From CAZWRK01 sp964635875 (lineage in GTDB: Bacteria > Pseudomonadota > Gammaproteobacteria > Burkholderiales > Aquaspirillaceae), in contig CAZWRK010000043.1 in NCBI GenBank assembly GCA_964635875.1, forward strand, positions 1 to 33,050: a DNA stretch of 33,050 bases, given 5' to 3'. This document shows positions 1 through 7,266 of the stretch, piece by piece. Below the pieces are notes generated by a model that was not told the origin of the DNA, did not search any database, and was given only the letters and a program-made list of their open reading frames with translations. The stretch's first letter is position 1. Each line of letters opens with the position of its first letter. Position numbers and translations under genes: made by a program.

Positions 1-55
1 AGCAGGCATCAAGTTCGCTGTCCAGCAGCACAGGGAGGTTCAAAATGGCGAGTGA
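1..55 (+). CDS. 3' end of an upstream gene (partial)
   Basis: An open frame enters from the left edge and reads AGIKFAVQQHREVQNGE before a TGA at 53-55, overlapping the next start by 11 bases. Short overlaps of this kind are the rule in the operon that follows, so this is probably the tail of another early gene. Too little is visible to propose a function. The overlap pattern is the only support. Confidence 0.4.
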   Translation, partial: AGIKFAVQQHREVQNGE

Positions 56-731
56 TCGCAAAGCACAAACAATGCAGCTGTCCGGCAATGCCTATGCCAA
101 GGTCGCCGAGCGTCTTAAATTATTCCGTGAGGACAACCCGCGCGCTAAAACGGAATCGGCTTATGAAACCGACGTGGATGGCACCATAGTCTTTACAGTT
201 TGGCTTTGGAGGGAAAAGGCCGATCTGCTAGAGCTTATGAAATCCGGTGTAGTTGATAAAGAAGTTTTGCGCAGCAGCGCCGACGCCAATGGTACTGCTA
301 AAAGTAGCACACCGCTTGCCAAAGACGCTACCACCGCCACGCGCGTGGCAAAGACTAAAGAGTTTGAAAAACTCGAATCAGTGGCCTTAGGGCGCGCCCT
401 GGCTATGCTTGGGTACCTAGCATCCGGCGAGATCGCCAGCTCCGAGGAAATGGAGGAGTTTGAGAATTTCCGAGCCCAGCAGCGTAATGATGCAATTCAG
501 GCAGCTATCGAAACCCTGAACGCGGCCAAAACGATGGATGAGCTCAAGAAGGCATTTATTGCTACTCGCATGATGGCCATACCCGAAGTGATCGAGGCTA
601 AGGACAAGCGCAAGGCCGAATTATCACAACCTGAAATTAAACCAGTCGGCAAGCAGGACAGTGCCAAGGTTGGCACTAACCCTGAAAAGACCAACCACCT
701 AGTACCGGAGCAACCGAATGCAGCTAATTGA
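45..731 (+). CDS. Putative single-strand DNA annealing protein (Erf/Rad52-like)
   Basis: The 228-residue protein has the signature of phage annealing proteins of the Erf/Sak type: a Lys/Glu-rich segment leading into ESVALGRALAMLGYLASGEI at about 111-130, followed by an acidic ASSEEMEEF stretch. Such proteins coat single-stranded ends and anneal homologous strands in phage recombination. The C-terminal third (about 145-228) is charged and low in complexity. The start is fixed by a GGGAGG ribosome site at 33-38. The stop overlaps the start of a YqaJ-type exonuclease, and exonuclease plus annealing protein is the classic phage recombination pair, which supports the call. The family assignment is from recalled motif similarity, not a profile search. 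Confidence 0.6.
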   Translation: MASDRKAQTMQLSGNAYAKVAERLKLFREDNPRAKTESAYETDVDGTIVFTVWLWREKADLLELMKSGVVDKEVLRSSADANGTAKSSTPLAKDATTATRVAKTKEFEKLESVALGRALAMLGYLASGEIASSEEMEEFENFRAQQRNDAIQAAIETLNAAKTMDELKKAFIATRMMAIPEVIEAKDKRKAELSQPEIKPVGKQDSAKVGTNPEKTNHLVPEQPNAAN

Positions 732-1638
732 TGTCGAGCAAAACACCCCCGAATGGCACCAGTTTAGGAAGGGGCGCATTGGCGGGTCCCGCCTGGCCAC
801 TATATGGTCCACCCGGCAATATACGGTAGCGGACGTTGAAAACCTGCTCACCGGCCGGGGAATTGATCTTAAGGTGTTCCAGGCTGAACTGAACGAAAAG
901 CGCAAAGCCGAAGGGCTCAAAGCCAAAAAATACACCAAGGCTGACCTGGAAACCCTACTAACTGATGAGGACAAGGACCAACTATCAATCGATTCCGAAA
1001 AGCGCATTGAGTATTACCAGATCCTCGCTGACATGCACACTAGGGCCCCTGAGGGCGAGGAGGCCGAATATGCTGATGAAATGGATCGGGGACACCAACT
1101 CGAGGCTGAGGCGTGCGAGGGAGCCGCTAAAGTGCTTGGTAAAACCGTCATGGCCGTTGGCTGCATAGTCGATGATGATGAGGACCGTATTTACACCTCA
1201 CCGGATCGCATAATCGTGCCGGAAAAATATGCTGATAAGTACCTCGAGGTGCTCAAGGACGTGAACAGCGGCAAGCTCAAAATCAAAGAGGAAATGGAGG
1301 CCAAGTGCCTCAAGGGTGGTTTGCATCTATGGGCGTATTTCGAGCGCAAAGTACCGGAAAAATACTTTACCCAAAAGGTGCAGTATTTCATCGCCAACAA
1401 AGATCTCGAGACACTTTATTTTGTTTTCTATCACCCGCTGATCACTACGCTGCCGCTTTTCATTATTGTGGTAAAACGCGAGGATCTTGGCCACTGGCCA
1501 GAAACTCTGAAAAAGTACCAAAACCGCACCCTCAAGGAGCTAGATGTCCTAACCGAGCGCTTGTTTGATGAGTCAGACCAGATCGTATTTAGAGAGCGTA
1601 ACGCAGCGGAGGCACCAGATGTACAAGGTGATCGGTAG
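718..1638 (+). CDS. YqaJ-family viral recombinase / 5'-3' exonuclease
   Basis: This 306-residue protein matches the lambda-exonuclease-like YqaJ fold. The N-terminus has TPEWHQFRKGRIGGSR (10-25), the typical opening motif. It is followed by GHQLEAEA (125-132, the GxxxExxA helix), SPD (161-163), E-x-K at 194-196 and a Q-x-x-Q pair at 219/222. Together these form the two-metal nuclease site. It should resect double-strand ends to give single strands for the annealing protein encoded just upstream, which it overlaps by 14 bases. A charged insert at about 55-110 separates the first motif from the GxxxE helix. Length is normal for the family. Confidence 0.75.
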   Translation: MQLIDVEQNTPEWHQFRKGRIGGSRLATIWSTRQYTVADVENLLTGRGIDLKVFQAELNEKRKAEGLKAKKYTKADLETLLTDEDKDQLSIDSEKRIEYYQILADMHTRAPEGEEAEYADEMDRGHQLEAEACEGAAKVLGKTVMAVGCIVDDDEDRIYTSPDRIIVPEKYADKYLEVLKDVNSGKLKIKEEMEAKCLKGGLHLWAYFERKVPEKYFTQKVQYFIANKDLETLYFVFYHPLITTLPLFIIVVKREDLGHWPETLKKYQNRTLKELDVLTERLFDESDQIVFRERNAAEAPDVQGDR

Positions 1639-1897
1639 CGCCTGGCATACGCCACCGCTTGATAGTTTGATTATTGATGCGCTGTTGCAGCCGCATATCT
1701 GCATTGGTGTAGTGGCAATTGAGAGCGGACCACCAGCTGAGGACGGTACTATCAGCTGGAAGGCTTACATCGGTTACGGTACCGGTTTGGATGAATCTAG
1801 CGATGAGCAAAAAATAGCTGCCAACGGTAGCAAGCTGACAAAAGATGTGGCCAGTGCATACTTCCCACACTTGCCGCTGGAGGGTTGGAAATCGTAA
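1619..1897 (+). CDS. Hypothetical protein, 92 aa
   Basis: Start chosen at the ATG at 1619 (MYKVIGSAW), preceded by GGAGG about 5 bases upstream; a longer frame from 1565 would overlap the exonuclease gene by more than 70 bases without a better ribosome site. The stop overlap with the exonuclease is then 20 bases. The product is small, mildly acidic and has no membrane segment or motif I recognise. Its position in the recombination operon suggests an accessory DNA-metabolism role, but that is inference only. Confidence 0.6.
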   Translation: MYKVIGSAWHTPPLDSLIIDALLQPHICIGVVAIESGPPAEDGTISWKAYIGYGTGLDESSDEQKIAANGSKLTKDVASAYFPHLPLEGWKS

Positions 1898-1915
1898 GGG
1901 GAAAAGGAGGGGAGT

Positions 1916-2134
1916 GTGTCAGAACAAAAAGTACCACTAAAAAGGTGTCCGGGGTGCATGGAAGTCAAACCATTAACGGAGTTTTCGCCGGTCCGTAAGG
2001 ACGATCCGGAGCTCAAGCCGTCAAAGCGGCAGGGGATCTGCCGGCCGTGCAACAGCCTCAAGCGCCGGCAATACCCGTTTCGGGTGTATAAAAGAGTCAA
2101 TAATAAGTACGTTTTCACAGGCCAATATCGATGA
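1916..2134 (+). CDS. Small zinc-binding protein (CxxC...CxxC)
   Basis: A 72-residue basic protein with CPGC near residue 11 and CRPC near residue 42, the spacing of a small zinc ribbon. A Phe-containing segment (LTEF) between them recalls the N-terminal zinc module of endonuclease-VII/HNH-like phage proteins, but no nuclease His/Asn residues follow, so it is better described as a zinc-binding protein of unknown role. It starts at GTG 1916 with a strong AAGGAGG at 1904-1910. The stop overlaps the next ATG as ATGA. Confidence 0.65.
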   Translation: MSEQKVPLKRCPGCMEVKPLTEFSPVRKDDPELKPSKRQGICRPCNSLKRRQYPFRVYKRVNNKYVFTGQYR

Positions 2135-2355
2135 GCAGACTGATAGAATCGACAACCGCAAAAGCACTAGGCACCCAAATCGGGCGGCAGCTTTTCGACC
2201 TCGAGGAAATGGCCATGCAAACGCTCACTGAAATGGCCCGGCAATATACTAATCGGGGTATTGGCATCGACACCAAGGGCATGGAAAAAGAGCTCAAGAC
2301 TCACATCATGGCTGAGTATCAGCGGTTGAAGGCAGAAAAAAAGCGTGAAGTATAA
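2131..2355 (+). CDS. Hypothetical protein, 74 aa
   Basis: Translationally coupled to the zinc protein (ATGA overlap) and overlapping the next gene by 11 bases. The sequence is predicted helical, with alternating charged and hydrophobic residues and a Lys/Glu-rich end (RLKAEKKREV). No family recognised. The tight packing between two real genes and the open frame are the evidence that it is translated. Confidence 0.6.
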   Translation: MSRLIESTTAKALGTQIGRQLFDLEEMAMQTLTEMARQYTNRGIGIDTKGMEKELKTHIMAEYQRLKAEKKREV

Positions 2356-2776
2356 CCTTGCTAATCAAACGGAAGTGGCGCACGCCTATGGGTACCTGAC
2401 TGATTTGGCCAAGGAGGAAAAGGTAGTTGAGATCAAAAAAGTGAGCCCACGCCGCTCGCTCAACCAAAACTCATACCTACATCTGTTGCTGGGCGCATTC
2501 GGCAGCCATTTCGGGTACACGCTCGAGGAAGCCAAAACCGTTTATAAAACATTGCCTGGCAATATTGAGATCTACGGTTACACCAAAGAGATCCGGGGCA
2601 AAAAATGGGAATTTCTGCGCAGCTCGGCCGATCTGACCAAGGAGGAAATGGCTAAAACTATCGACACGCTGCATGAGTGGTCCCGCAAAGGCGGCTACCC
2701 ACTGCCGCCGGCGACTGATAAAGAGTGGTTAATGCAAATCGAGAATGAAATTGAAAGGAGCGGGTATTATTTATGA
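2345..2776 (+). CDS. ninB: NinB-like recombination protein
   Basis: The 143-residue length is close to lambda NinB (146). The motif PRRSLNQNSYLHLLLGAFG (about 35-53) resembles the NinB signature 'RSLDQN' followed by a hydrophobic helix. The region YPLPPATDKEW near the C-terminus is also typical of NinB-like proteins in other phages. NinB binds single-stranded DNA and assists recombination. Its location in one operon with an annealing protein and an exonuclease agrees. Start is GTG at 2345 inside the end of the previous gene; the stop shares ATGA with the next small gene. The homology is inferred from the motif, so the symbol is tentative. Confidence 0.6.
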   Translation: MKYNLANQTEVAHAYGYLTDLAKEEKVVEIKKVSPRRSLNQNSYLHLLLGAFGSHFGYTLEEAKTVYKTLPGNIEIYGYTKEIRGKKWEFLRSSADLTKEEMAKTIDTLHEWSRKGGYPLPPATDKEWLMQIENEIERSGYYL

Positions 2777-2916
2777 TCTATACACTTGAGGAGCTCAAGC
2801 AGCTCGTACTACCTATGCTGTTATCAATGGAAAAAGGGCACGAAAACGCTGTTGCTACCGCTATAATTGAGCTGATAAAACAAGATCGCGAGGCGAGGGA
2901 TGGCAAGGCCGGATAA
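2773..2916 (+). CDS. Small protein, 47 aa
   Basis: An ATG at 2773 overlaps the NinB-like stop (ATGA) and reads 47 codons beginning MIYTLEELKQLVLPMLL and ending DREARDGKAG, stop at 2914-2916, overlapping the next gene by 17 bases. The predicted product is an amphipathic helical protein with many Glu/Lys. The double coupling on both sides matches every other junction in this operon, which argues it is real even though it is short. No function can be assigned. Confidence 0.5.
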   Translation: MIYTLEELKQLVLPMLLSMEKGHENAVATAIIELIKQDREARDGKAG

Positions 2917-3118
2917 AATCCAGACAGTCGGTTTAAGGCAGTTTTTGGACCAGAGTGCTAAAAAGCACCGGGGCCTGGGCTACGATGCATTCTGCGCAAT
3001 GGTGGAAGGCCAGGCGAGTGTTTCCAGCATGGCCCGGTCCTTTAATGTTACATTCCGGACGATGGATAAGTGGCTCGCTATACACCGCGAGGAAAAGTTA
3101 CAAGCTGCCAAAAAATAA
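2900..3118 (+). CDS. Helix-turn-helix DNA-binding protein, 72 aa
   Basis: A basic 72-residue protein whose second half, VEGQASVSSMARSFNV followed by RTMDKWL, reads as a helix-turn-helix: small residues at the turn, Ala in helix 2 and a polar recognition helix ending in Trp. This is similar to Mor/resolvase or sigma-like HTHs of small phage regulators. It may regulate the early operon or the promoters immediately downstream at 3119 and 3452; that is inference. The ribosome site GCGAGG lies upstream of the ATG at 2900. Confidence 0.55.
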   Translation: MARPDKIQTVGLRQFLDQSAKKHRGLGYDAFCAMVEGQASVSSMARSFNVTFRTMDKWLAIHREEKLQAAKK

Positions 3119-3127
3119 TGCTACAAT
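3119..3127 (+). promoter_or_regulatory. Extended -10 promoter giving a leaderless transcript
   Basis: TGCTACAAT is an extended -10 element. TACAAT ends 6 bases before the ATG at 3134, so transcription would begin at or next to the start codon. A weak -35 (TTACAA at 3098-3103) lies 18 bases upstream. There is no Shine-Dalgarno sequence before this ATG. Confidence 0.5.
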
Positions 3128-3133
3128 TCGGGT

Positions 3134-3439
3134 ATGAAAAAGCTATTGCTTTCAGTTGTGGCTATTGTGGCCATAACAGTGGGTGGTTGGTTAGCGGCCG
3201 ATCACTACCAAAATTATCAAAATAAAAATCAGGCAAAGCAGCAAGTTGTTGTGGATGCAAAGGCATCTGAAATAGCGCAGATTAGGTTATCTGCCGCCGC
3301 TGAAACTCGGGAGTGGAAAAACAAATACTCCGCTCAGGTAACCGAGTGCCAAAAAGGGAAGGCAGCCTATGACTCGCTCAGTGCTTTTAGTAAAAGCAAA
3401 ATGGCGGCTCCGCAATGCGGTCCGGAAGTTGTCGAATAG
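3134..3439 (+). CDS. Membrane-anchored small protein (possible spanin-like)
   Basis: The N-terminus (3-21) is a single hydrophobic helix after two lysines, consistent with a type II anchor or uncleaved signal. It is followed by a polar, Ala/Gln/Lys-rich region (25-80) likely to be helical, and a C-terminal tail with two cysteines. This layout (short cytoplasmic start, one membrane helix, helical periplasmic part) is that of i-spanins and also of many unrelated small membrane proteins, and no partner o-spanin is visible. It appears to have its own leaderless promoter. Confidence 0.55.
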   Translation: MKKLLLSVVAIVAITVGGWLAADHYQNYQNKNQAKQQVVVDAKASEIAQIRLSAAAETREWKNKYSAQVTECQKGKAAYDSLSAFSKSKMAAPQCGPEVVE

Positions 3440-3451
3440 ACCCACTTTACC

Positions 3452-3460
3452 TGATATACT
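3452..3460 (+). promoter_or_regulatory. Extended -10 promoter
   Basis: TGATATACT, an extended -10 with 5/6 match to TATAAT, lies just after the stop of the previous gene. The identical 9-mer occurs on the minus strand at 15889-15897 and 32520-32528, which strengthens the reading. No good -35 at 17 bases. The predicted start of transcription is near 3467. Confidence 0.45.
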
Positions 3461-3516
3461 GAACGAGGAACTGGCGGACGCTTATGTTCGTCGCAACATC
3501 AAAAAGGCCAAAAAGC

Positions 3517-3750
3517 ATGGAATTTCTAACTGAACTCATTAACTTTGTAGTATTTACTGTAATTGTGAAAATTATAATCGGCCATTGGATGGCCCAACAG
3601 ATCACGAAATACTCCAAGTCCTGGTTTGCCACGACCGAGCGGAAGTGGGCTATTTGGGAGCACTACCAGCACCGAGCTCGCGGCGAAGGCCACAACTTTG
3701 ACTCAGTATTGGATTGCACACAGGACTCCTGCGTGGTGTTCCACGTTTAG
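3517..3750 (+). CDS. Small membrane protein, 77 aa
   Basis: The frame starts at ATG 3517 (MEFLTEL) behind AAAGG nine bases upstream; an alternative ATG at 3484 would add 11 residues but has a poorer ribosome site. Residues about 8-23 (INFVVFTVIVKIIIGH) form one membrane helix, followed by a basic, aromatic region with several Trp/Tyr and a C-terminal part with two cysteines. Possible roles include lysis or membrane remodelling, without further support. Its stop overlaps, tail to tail, the stop of a possible minus-strand gene, and a terminator follows. Confidence 0.5.
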   Translation: MEFLTELINFVVFTVIVKIIIGHWMAQQITKYSKSWFATTERKWAIWEHYQHRARGEGHNFDSVLDCTQDSCVVFHV

Positions 3751-3926
3751 AGAAACCGCCGGATCTCTTTGGCGGTTTTTTCATCAAGGCGGCGCAGCTC
3801 CTCAGCCTGCCTTTTTTCATATCTTTTAGCCATGCTGTCAGCCCGCTTCCGGGCTTTTAATTTGCCCCGAAGTTGGCTGACTTGCTTTGGCGTTAGATCA
3901 TTTCCCAAAATCTTGGACCTGAACAT
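3747..3926 (-). CDS. Possible small basic protein, 59 aa
   Basis: A frame from the ATG at 3926 reads MFRSKILGNDLTPKQVSQL and continues as a strongly charged, helical Lys/Arg/Glu-rich sequence to TAA at 3747. It overlaps the end of the candidate holin gene by 29 bases. Composition looks like a real coiled peptide, and it would be the last gene of the minus-strand block. Against it: no clear ribosome site, and its final codons coincide with the plus-strand terminator stem. A later TTG start near the holin stop is possible. Confidence 0.35.
   Translation of the reverse strand: MFRSKILGNDLTPKQVSQLRGKLKARKRADSMAKRYEKRQAEELRRLDEKTAKEIRRFL
3753..3783 (+). terminator. Rho-independent terminator of the plus-strand operon
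   Basis: AAACCGCC (3753-3760) pairs with GGCGGTTT (3771-3778) across a 10-base loop, and the run of T extends to 3781. In the minus direction the T tract is interrupted, so it should act mainly rightward, ending the early operon where the convergent late genes arrive. Confidence 0.75.
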
Positions 3927-4350
3927 CAAGTGCGCGTGCAGGCGGCGCCTCGCCCTCGGCCGGTACACCGGTGGCAGGCTCGGCAGCTGATAGCAATTCG
4001 GCACGGTATGCGGCAGCTAAGGCTAGTTGCTCACTCAACCACTTCCAAGCCGGCTTCACCATGATGAAGTAAAACGGCTGTGCAGCTAGGTACACGGCGG
4101 AAGTTTGAATGGCGATCACCCAGGGGTGATTGGGGTTGCTGTCAATCAGATACAGGACCAGTGAGTAGATGGCGGAAACTGCGGTAACTACGAGCACCAT
4201 TTTGCCGCTTTTTTTGATCTTGCGAACTGCCTTTACGATCTGGCCCGACAAGGCAACCGGCAACCCGCCCAACAGGGTAACCCAAACCTCGCCTGGAATA
4301 GATCCAATCCAGTTAGCAATCTGATTCAGAAAATCAACGACTACTTGCAT
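3898..4350 (-). CDS. Candidate holin / phage membrane protein, 150 aa
   Basis: Three hydrophobic segments, about 22-42, 51-69 and 78-98, separated by short basic loops (RKIKKSGK), are followed by an Ala/Pro-rich, acidic, non-membrane tail (115-150). Three-helix topology, size and location at the end of the structural block fit a class I holin-like protein, although no peptidoglycan hydrolase is recognisable next to it. Start fixed by AAGGAG six bases before the ATG; overlaps the end of the upstream gene by 17 bases. Another membrane function is possible. Confidence 0.5.
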   Translation of the reverse strand: MQVVVDFLNQIANWIGSIPGEVWVTLLGGLPVALSGQIVKAVRKIKKSGKMVLVVTAVSAIYSLVLYLIDSNPNHPWVIAIQTSAVYLAAQPFYFIMVKPAWKWLSEQLALAAAYRAELLSAAEPATGVPAEGEAPPARALDVQVQDFGK

Positions 4351-5761
4351 TTTTTTCTCCTTTATTTTTGTTTTTTATCAAGGTCGCAATGCGGGTGCCC
4401 ACACTAAGCACTTTGGCGAGCACGACGACCCCGCGCTCTTGGATGCTTAGAGATCCGTTAATTGCAACCCGGGTGGGTAGATCAACATGGGTATTATACA
4501 ACTCATCCTCATCGATGAGCTTATCAAATGGAATGCCAAACCACAGGCCGGCATCAACAGCATCAGTTGGCCGCGCGTAGGTTACGCCATCTTTTTCAAA
4601 GGTGCCAAACACTTTAATGCCCCGGTGTTTTGGTACAAATACCGGTTTCCGGCGGTTATCGAGCTCCGGCACAGTAAGATCCTCGTTAGCCAAAAAGATT
4701 TTGGACAGGCGTTGCTCATTAAGCGGCTTAAATGTGTCCTTCCAGGGCGTAGCCGCTTTGGGTGGGGCAAGGGCCAACTCGATATCCTCAGGTGTGGCGG
4801 TATTGATTTTCGGCTCGGCAACCGGTGCCGGCTCCTTTGGTTTTGCCTCAACGTGGCCATCCGCTAGGTGTTTATGGCTAAAGCCGATCGAAAACTGGAT
4901 CTTGCCGGTGTTGCGATAATCACCGGTGGCAATGCTGTCCATCATATAAGCGGCGGTGATTTCCTCCCCATTTTCCTCGAGTGGAACGTGTGCGATCATG
5001 TGGATTTCAACATTGGCTCCCTCGGCATACAGCGGTCCGGTGGGCTTGATGTCGCCCCACTCCTTAGCATTGCCAAAGGCCCATTTCCGGGTGCCTCCGG
5101 GCTTCACAACGTGCATTTTTCGGGGTTTGTCTAATAATTCAAAACGTATCAACTTTTGCTCCTTTTTCTCTTGAGGGTAGGGAAGGTGCAGGATCGTTCC
5201 GGCCGGAATAAAATGCGGATCCTCAAGCTCGTTGTGTTCAATAATGGCCTCAGCCGGTTGCTTTAATTGCGTCGCCAGCTTCCAAGCATCCGTGTTGTCC
5301 AGGACTTTAATGGTCCTAAAATCATCAGGGACTTTATTTTTTTTTGTAACCGGTTTGGCTGCCGGCTTATCTGATAATTTGTAGCTGGCCCAGCCCATAG
5401 GCTCGCCATAATAACCGGGTTGTTTTATAACGCCATCGGCCGAGTCCAGGATTTCTTTATCCACCCAATTGGCTACCAGGCAATAGTGATCGATGATGTT
5501 TGCCATCCCCTCGGGAGTTGTGGGCTCCTCAAGTGATCGAAATTGAAATCTAATAATAGCATCGTTAGTTCGCGGCCATGTGCCAAGCTCGCCCACTTCC
5601 AAAACCTCAAGCCCTCCGAGATCAGCTACTCTATCCCAAACCTCATGGGTAGGTACATCTAAAGAGCCCTTGCGGCCGGCTCGCTCGAACCGCTGCATGA
5701 GTGCGGCATATGCGGCTGCCAAGCTGCTCACCGGTGTCTCTTTTTTTGTAAACAGGCTCAT
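4334..5761 (-). CDS. LysM-like domain protein, 475 aa, probably virion-associated
   Basis: Residues about 148-195 (TIKVLDNTDAWKLATQLKQP through AGTILHLPYP) have the pattern of a LysM peptidoglycan-binding module: a hydrophobic strand, an Ala-rich helix, then 'I.AGT.L.LP'. The N-terminal ~130 residues hold an aromatic-rich region with Trp pairs, and a Lys/Pro/Ala linker at about 305-345 joins a C-terminal domain with FGTFEKDGVTYARPTDAV and LWFGIPFD. No catalytic lysozyme or amidase motif is apparent, so I call it a cell-wall-binding or tail-tip protein rather than an endolysin. It follows the fibre gene by 12 bases, with GGAG nine bases before the ATG. Confidence 0.55.
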   Translation of the reverse strand: MSLFTKKETPVSSLAAAYAALMQRFERAGRKGSLDVPTHEVWDRVADLGGLEVLEVGELGTWPRTNDAIIRFQFRSLEEPTTPEGMANIIDHYCLVANWVDKEILDSADGVIKQPGYYGEPMGWASYKLSDKPAAKPVTKKNKVPDDFRTIKVLDNTDAWKLATQLKQPAEAIIEHNELEDPHFIPAGTILHLPYPQEKKEQKLIRFELLDKPRKMHVVKPGGTRKWAFGNAKEWGDIKPTGPLYAEGANVEIHMIAHVPLEENGEEITAAYMMDSIATGDYRNTGKIQFSIGFSHKHLADGHVEAKPKEPAPVAEPKINTATPEDIELALAPPKAATPWKDTFKPLNEQRLSKIFLANEDLTVPELDNRRKPVFVPKHRGIKVFGTFEKDGVTYARPTDAVDAGLWFGIPFDKLIDEDELYNTHVDLPTRVAINGSLSIQERGVVVLAKVLSVGTRIATLIKNKNKGEKNASSR

Positions 5762-5773
5762 TTTTATTTGCTC

Positions 5774-7167
5774 CTAGTAGTATTCGTAAACTCTTACTAT
5801 ACCGGCTCCACCGGCGCCCCCAGCTCGCGCTGTATTAACACTAAAGTCCACACCACCGCCACCACCGGCGCCATAGCCGGTTGCAGCAGCACCAGCGGCC
5901 GAACCGCCTGTGCGCCACTTACCGCCAAGCCCAAGCACACTATCACCACCCTGGGCATCCCAAGGCCACCCGCCATGTACACGACCAGTTTCGCCATTTT
6001 GACCAGTTACGTTGATATCACCACTAGCAGCGGATCCACCGGTACCGCCGGTTGTTACACGGTTACCAGTTTCAGATTGCATACCAGTCCCACCAACACC
6101 ACCGTTGGCGGTTGCATGAGCACCAAAACTACTGTTTCCACCATCGCCACCAGGGTTGTTGCCGGCCGATCCAGGTGTACCGCCGGCACCAACGGTTACG
6201 GTTTCAGTCGATCCAAGAGAGGCTGCGGCAATCTTTTTCTGAGAGTAGCCGCCGGCACCACCGCCACCACCAACGGCNNNNNNNNNNNNNNNNNNNNNNN
6301 NNNNNNNNNNNNNNNNNNNNNNNNNNNNNNNNNNNNNNNNNNNNNNNNNNNNNNNNNNNNNNNNNNNNNNNNNNNNNCTGCGGCAATCTTTTTCTGAGAG
6401 TAGCCGCCGGCACCACCGCCACCACCAACGGCCGCACCGGTTGTGTTTGCGGCACCACCGCCGGCACCACCGCCGGCCTGGACCTCTACGATTACAAATT
6501 TTAAGTTAGCAGGCTTTGTCCAGGTTGCGCTGGCAGTATAGTTTTGAACTGCGCCTAATCGTGCATAGGATCCGCCTGTCAGGACTTCACCGGTGCCTTT
6601 TGGCACCAATGATAAGTCGATGTTGGTATCGCCACCGGTTGCTTGCAGCTGCGGCGCATTGGCTGTTGCAGCGTTCTTTACGGTTAGTTCATTAACGGCC
6701 GAGGCAGTTTTAGAGAATTTGACAAGCTCATTATCGGAGCTGTCCCGGATTGCAGTTGAGGAGTCGTTCACATCGATGTTGCCAGACACACTCATGTCCT
6801 TGTGGCCACCGGACTGATTATGCTCGGTTAAGATCAGGTCGATCAGGTCATTCCACATATCACCGGCCAAAACGAATTCAACTACCGCACCAGAGTTGTG
6901 GGACTGCGCTGTGGTGCCATCAACACCACGCACCACGTTGGTCAGGTTGGCGCCGGAAATAACGCCGGTTACGATTTCGCGAGCGGAAGGGGTTTTATTG
7001 CCGGCACTATCTACACGGTCGATCACACAAGTAACAGCGGTGTCAGTGGGGATGTTGGTGCCATTATTTAAGGCAATCGTGGTGTCGTTATCATCGATTG
7101 CACCATTCAAGGTCTTTTGCAGAAAACTGTATGATTTTCTTGCTTTGTCGTTTATATCAGCAGCCAT
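5774..7167 (-). CDS. Glycine-rich tail fibre / receptor-binding protein (interrupted by an N block)
   Basis: The first ~230 residues are a structural fibre region with Asn/Asp/Thr-rich beta-type sequence (TTIALNNGTNIPTDTAV). Then TWTKPANLKFVIVEVQAGGG opens a glycine-rich C-terminal domain of the kind found in phage adhesins and fibre tips, where polyglycine-II helices present receptor loops. The C-terminus ends VRVYEYY. A 100-N block splits the frame, but the flanks are an exact 55-bp duplicate. Removing the N block and one copy leaves one continuous frame through both halves (KKIAAASLGSTETVTVGAG), so the gene is probably intact at about 413 residues. ATG start with AAGGGG five bases upstream. 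Confidence 0.75.
6223..6277. repeat. 55-bp duplication flanking the N block (left copy)
   Basis: Identical to 6378-6432 over all 55 bases and directly abutting the N run. The length equals a common de Bruijn k-mer size, so this is most simply an overlap left unmerged at a scaffold join rather than a biological repeat. Confidence 0.85.
6278..6377. other. Assembly gap (100 N), probably spurious
   Basis: Exactly 100 Ns between two identical 55-bp sequences inside the fibre gene. Collapsing the duplicate restores the reading frame, so little or no sequence may be missing here. Confidence 0.85.
6378..6432. repeat. 55-bp duplication flanking the N block (right copy)
   Basis: Second copy of the 55-base duplicate; see the copy at 6223-6277. 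On the minus strand it encodes the start of the glycine-rich tip (AVGGGGGAGGYSQKKIAA). Confidence 0.85.
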
Positions 7168-7192
7168 TGTTTCCCCTTAAAAATAAATAAAC

Positions 7193-7212
7193 AGCACTGC
7201 TCGAGCGCTGCT
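7193..7212 (-). terminator. Terminator-like hairpin before the fibre gene
   Basis: On the minus strand AGCAGCGC and GCAGTGCT pair around a TCGA loop with two internal mismatches, followed by a T-rich tract (GTTTATTTATTTTT) and then AAGGGG and the fibre ATG. It lies downstream of a promoter at 7235-7243, so it could be an attenuator, or simply end transcripts from the upstream gene. Confidence 0.5.
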
Positions 7213-7234
7213 TTATGTAAGCTAGACTGAGCAC

Positions 7235-7243
7235 ATTGTACCA
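7235..7243 (-). promoter_or_regulatory. Extended -10 promoter for the fibre gene
   Basis: Minus-strand TGGTACAAT sits between the stop of the 670-residue gene and the fibre gene. A possible -35 (TTGCTA) is 15 bases upstream. Predicted transcript start is near 7228, about 60 bases before the ATG, with the hairpin at 7193-7212 in the leader. Confidence 0.5.
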
Positions 7244-7266
7244 TTTTGTTAGCGTTAGCAACATGA

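Noticed and set aside
3747..4004. N-terminal extension of the 59-residue minus-strand frame to 4004
   Set aside because: Overlaps the candidate holin gene over 100 bases, with a low-complexity Arg/Pro stretch; only the part from 3926 looks protein-like.
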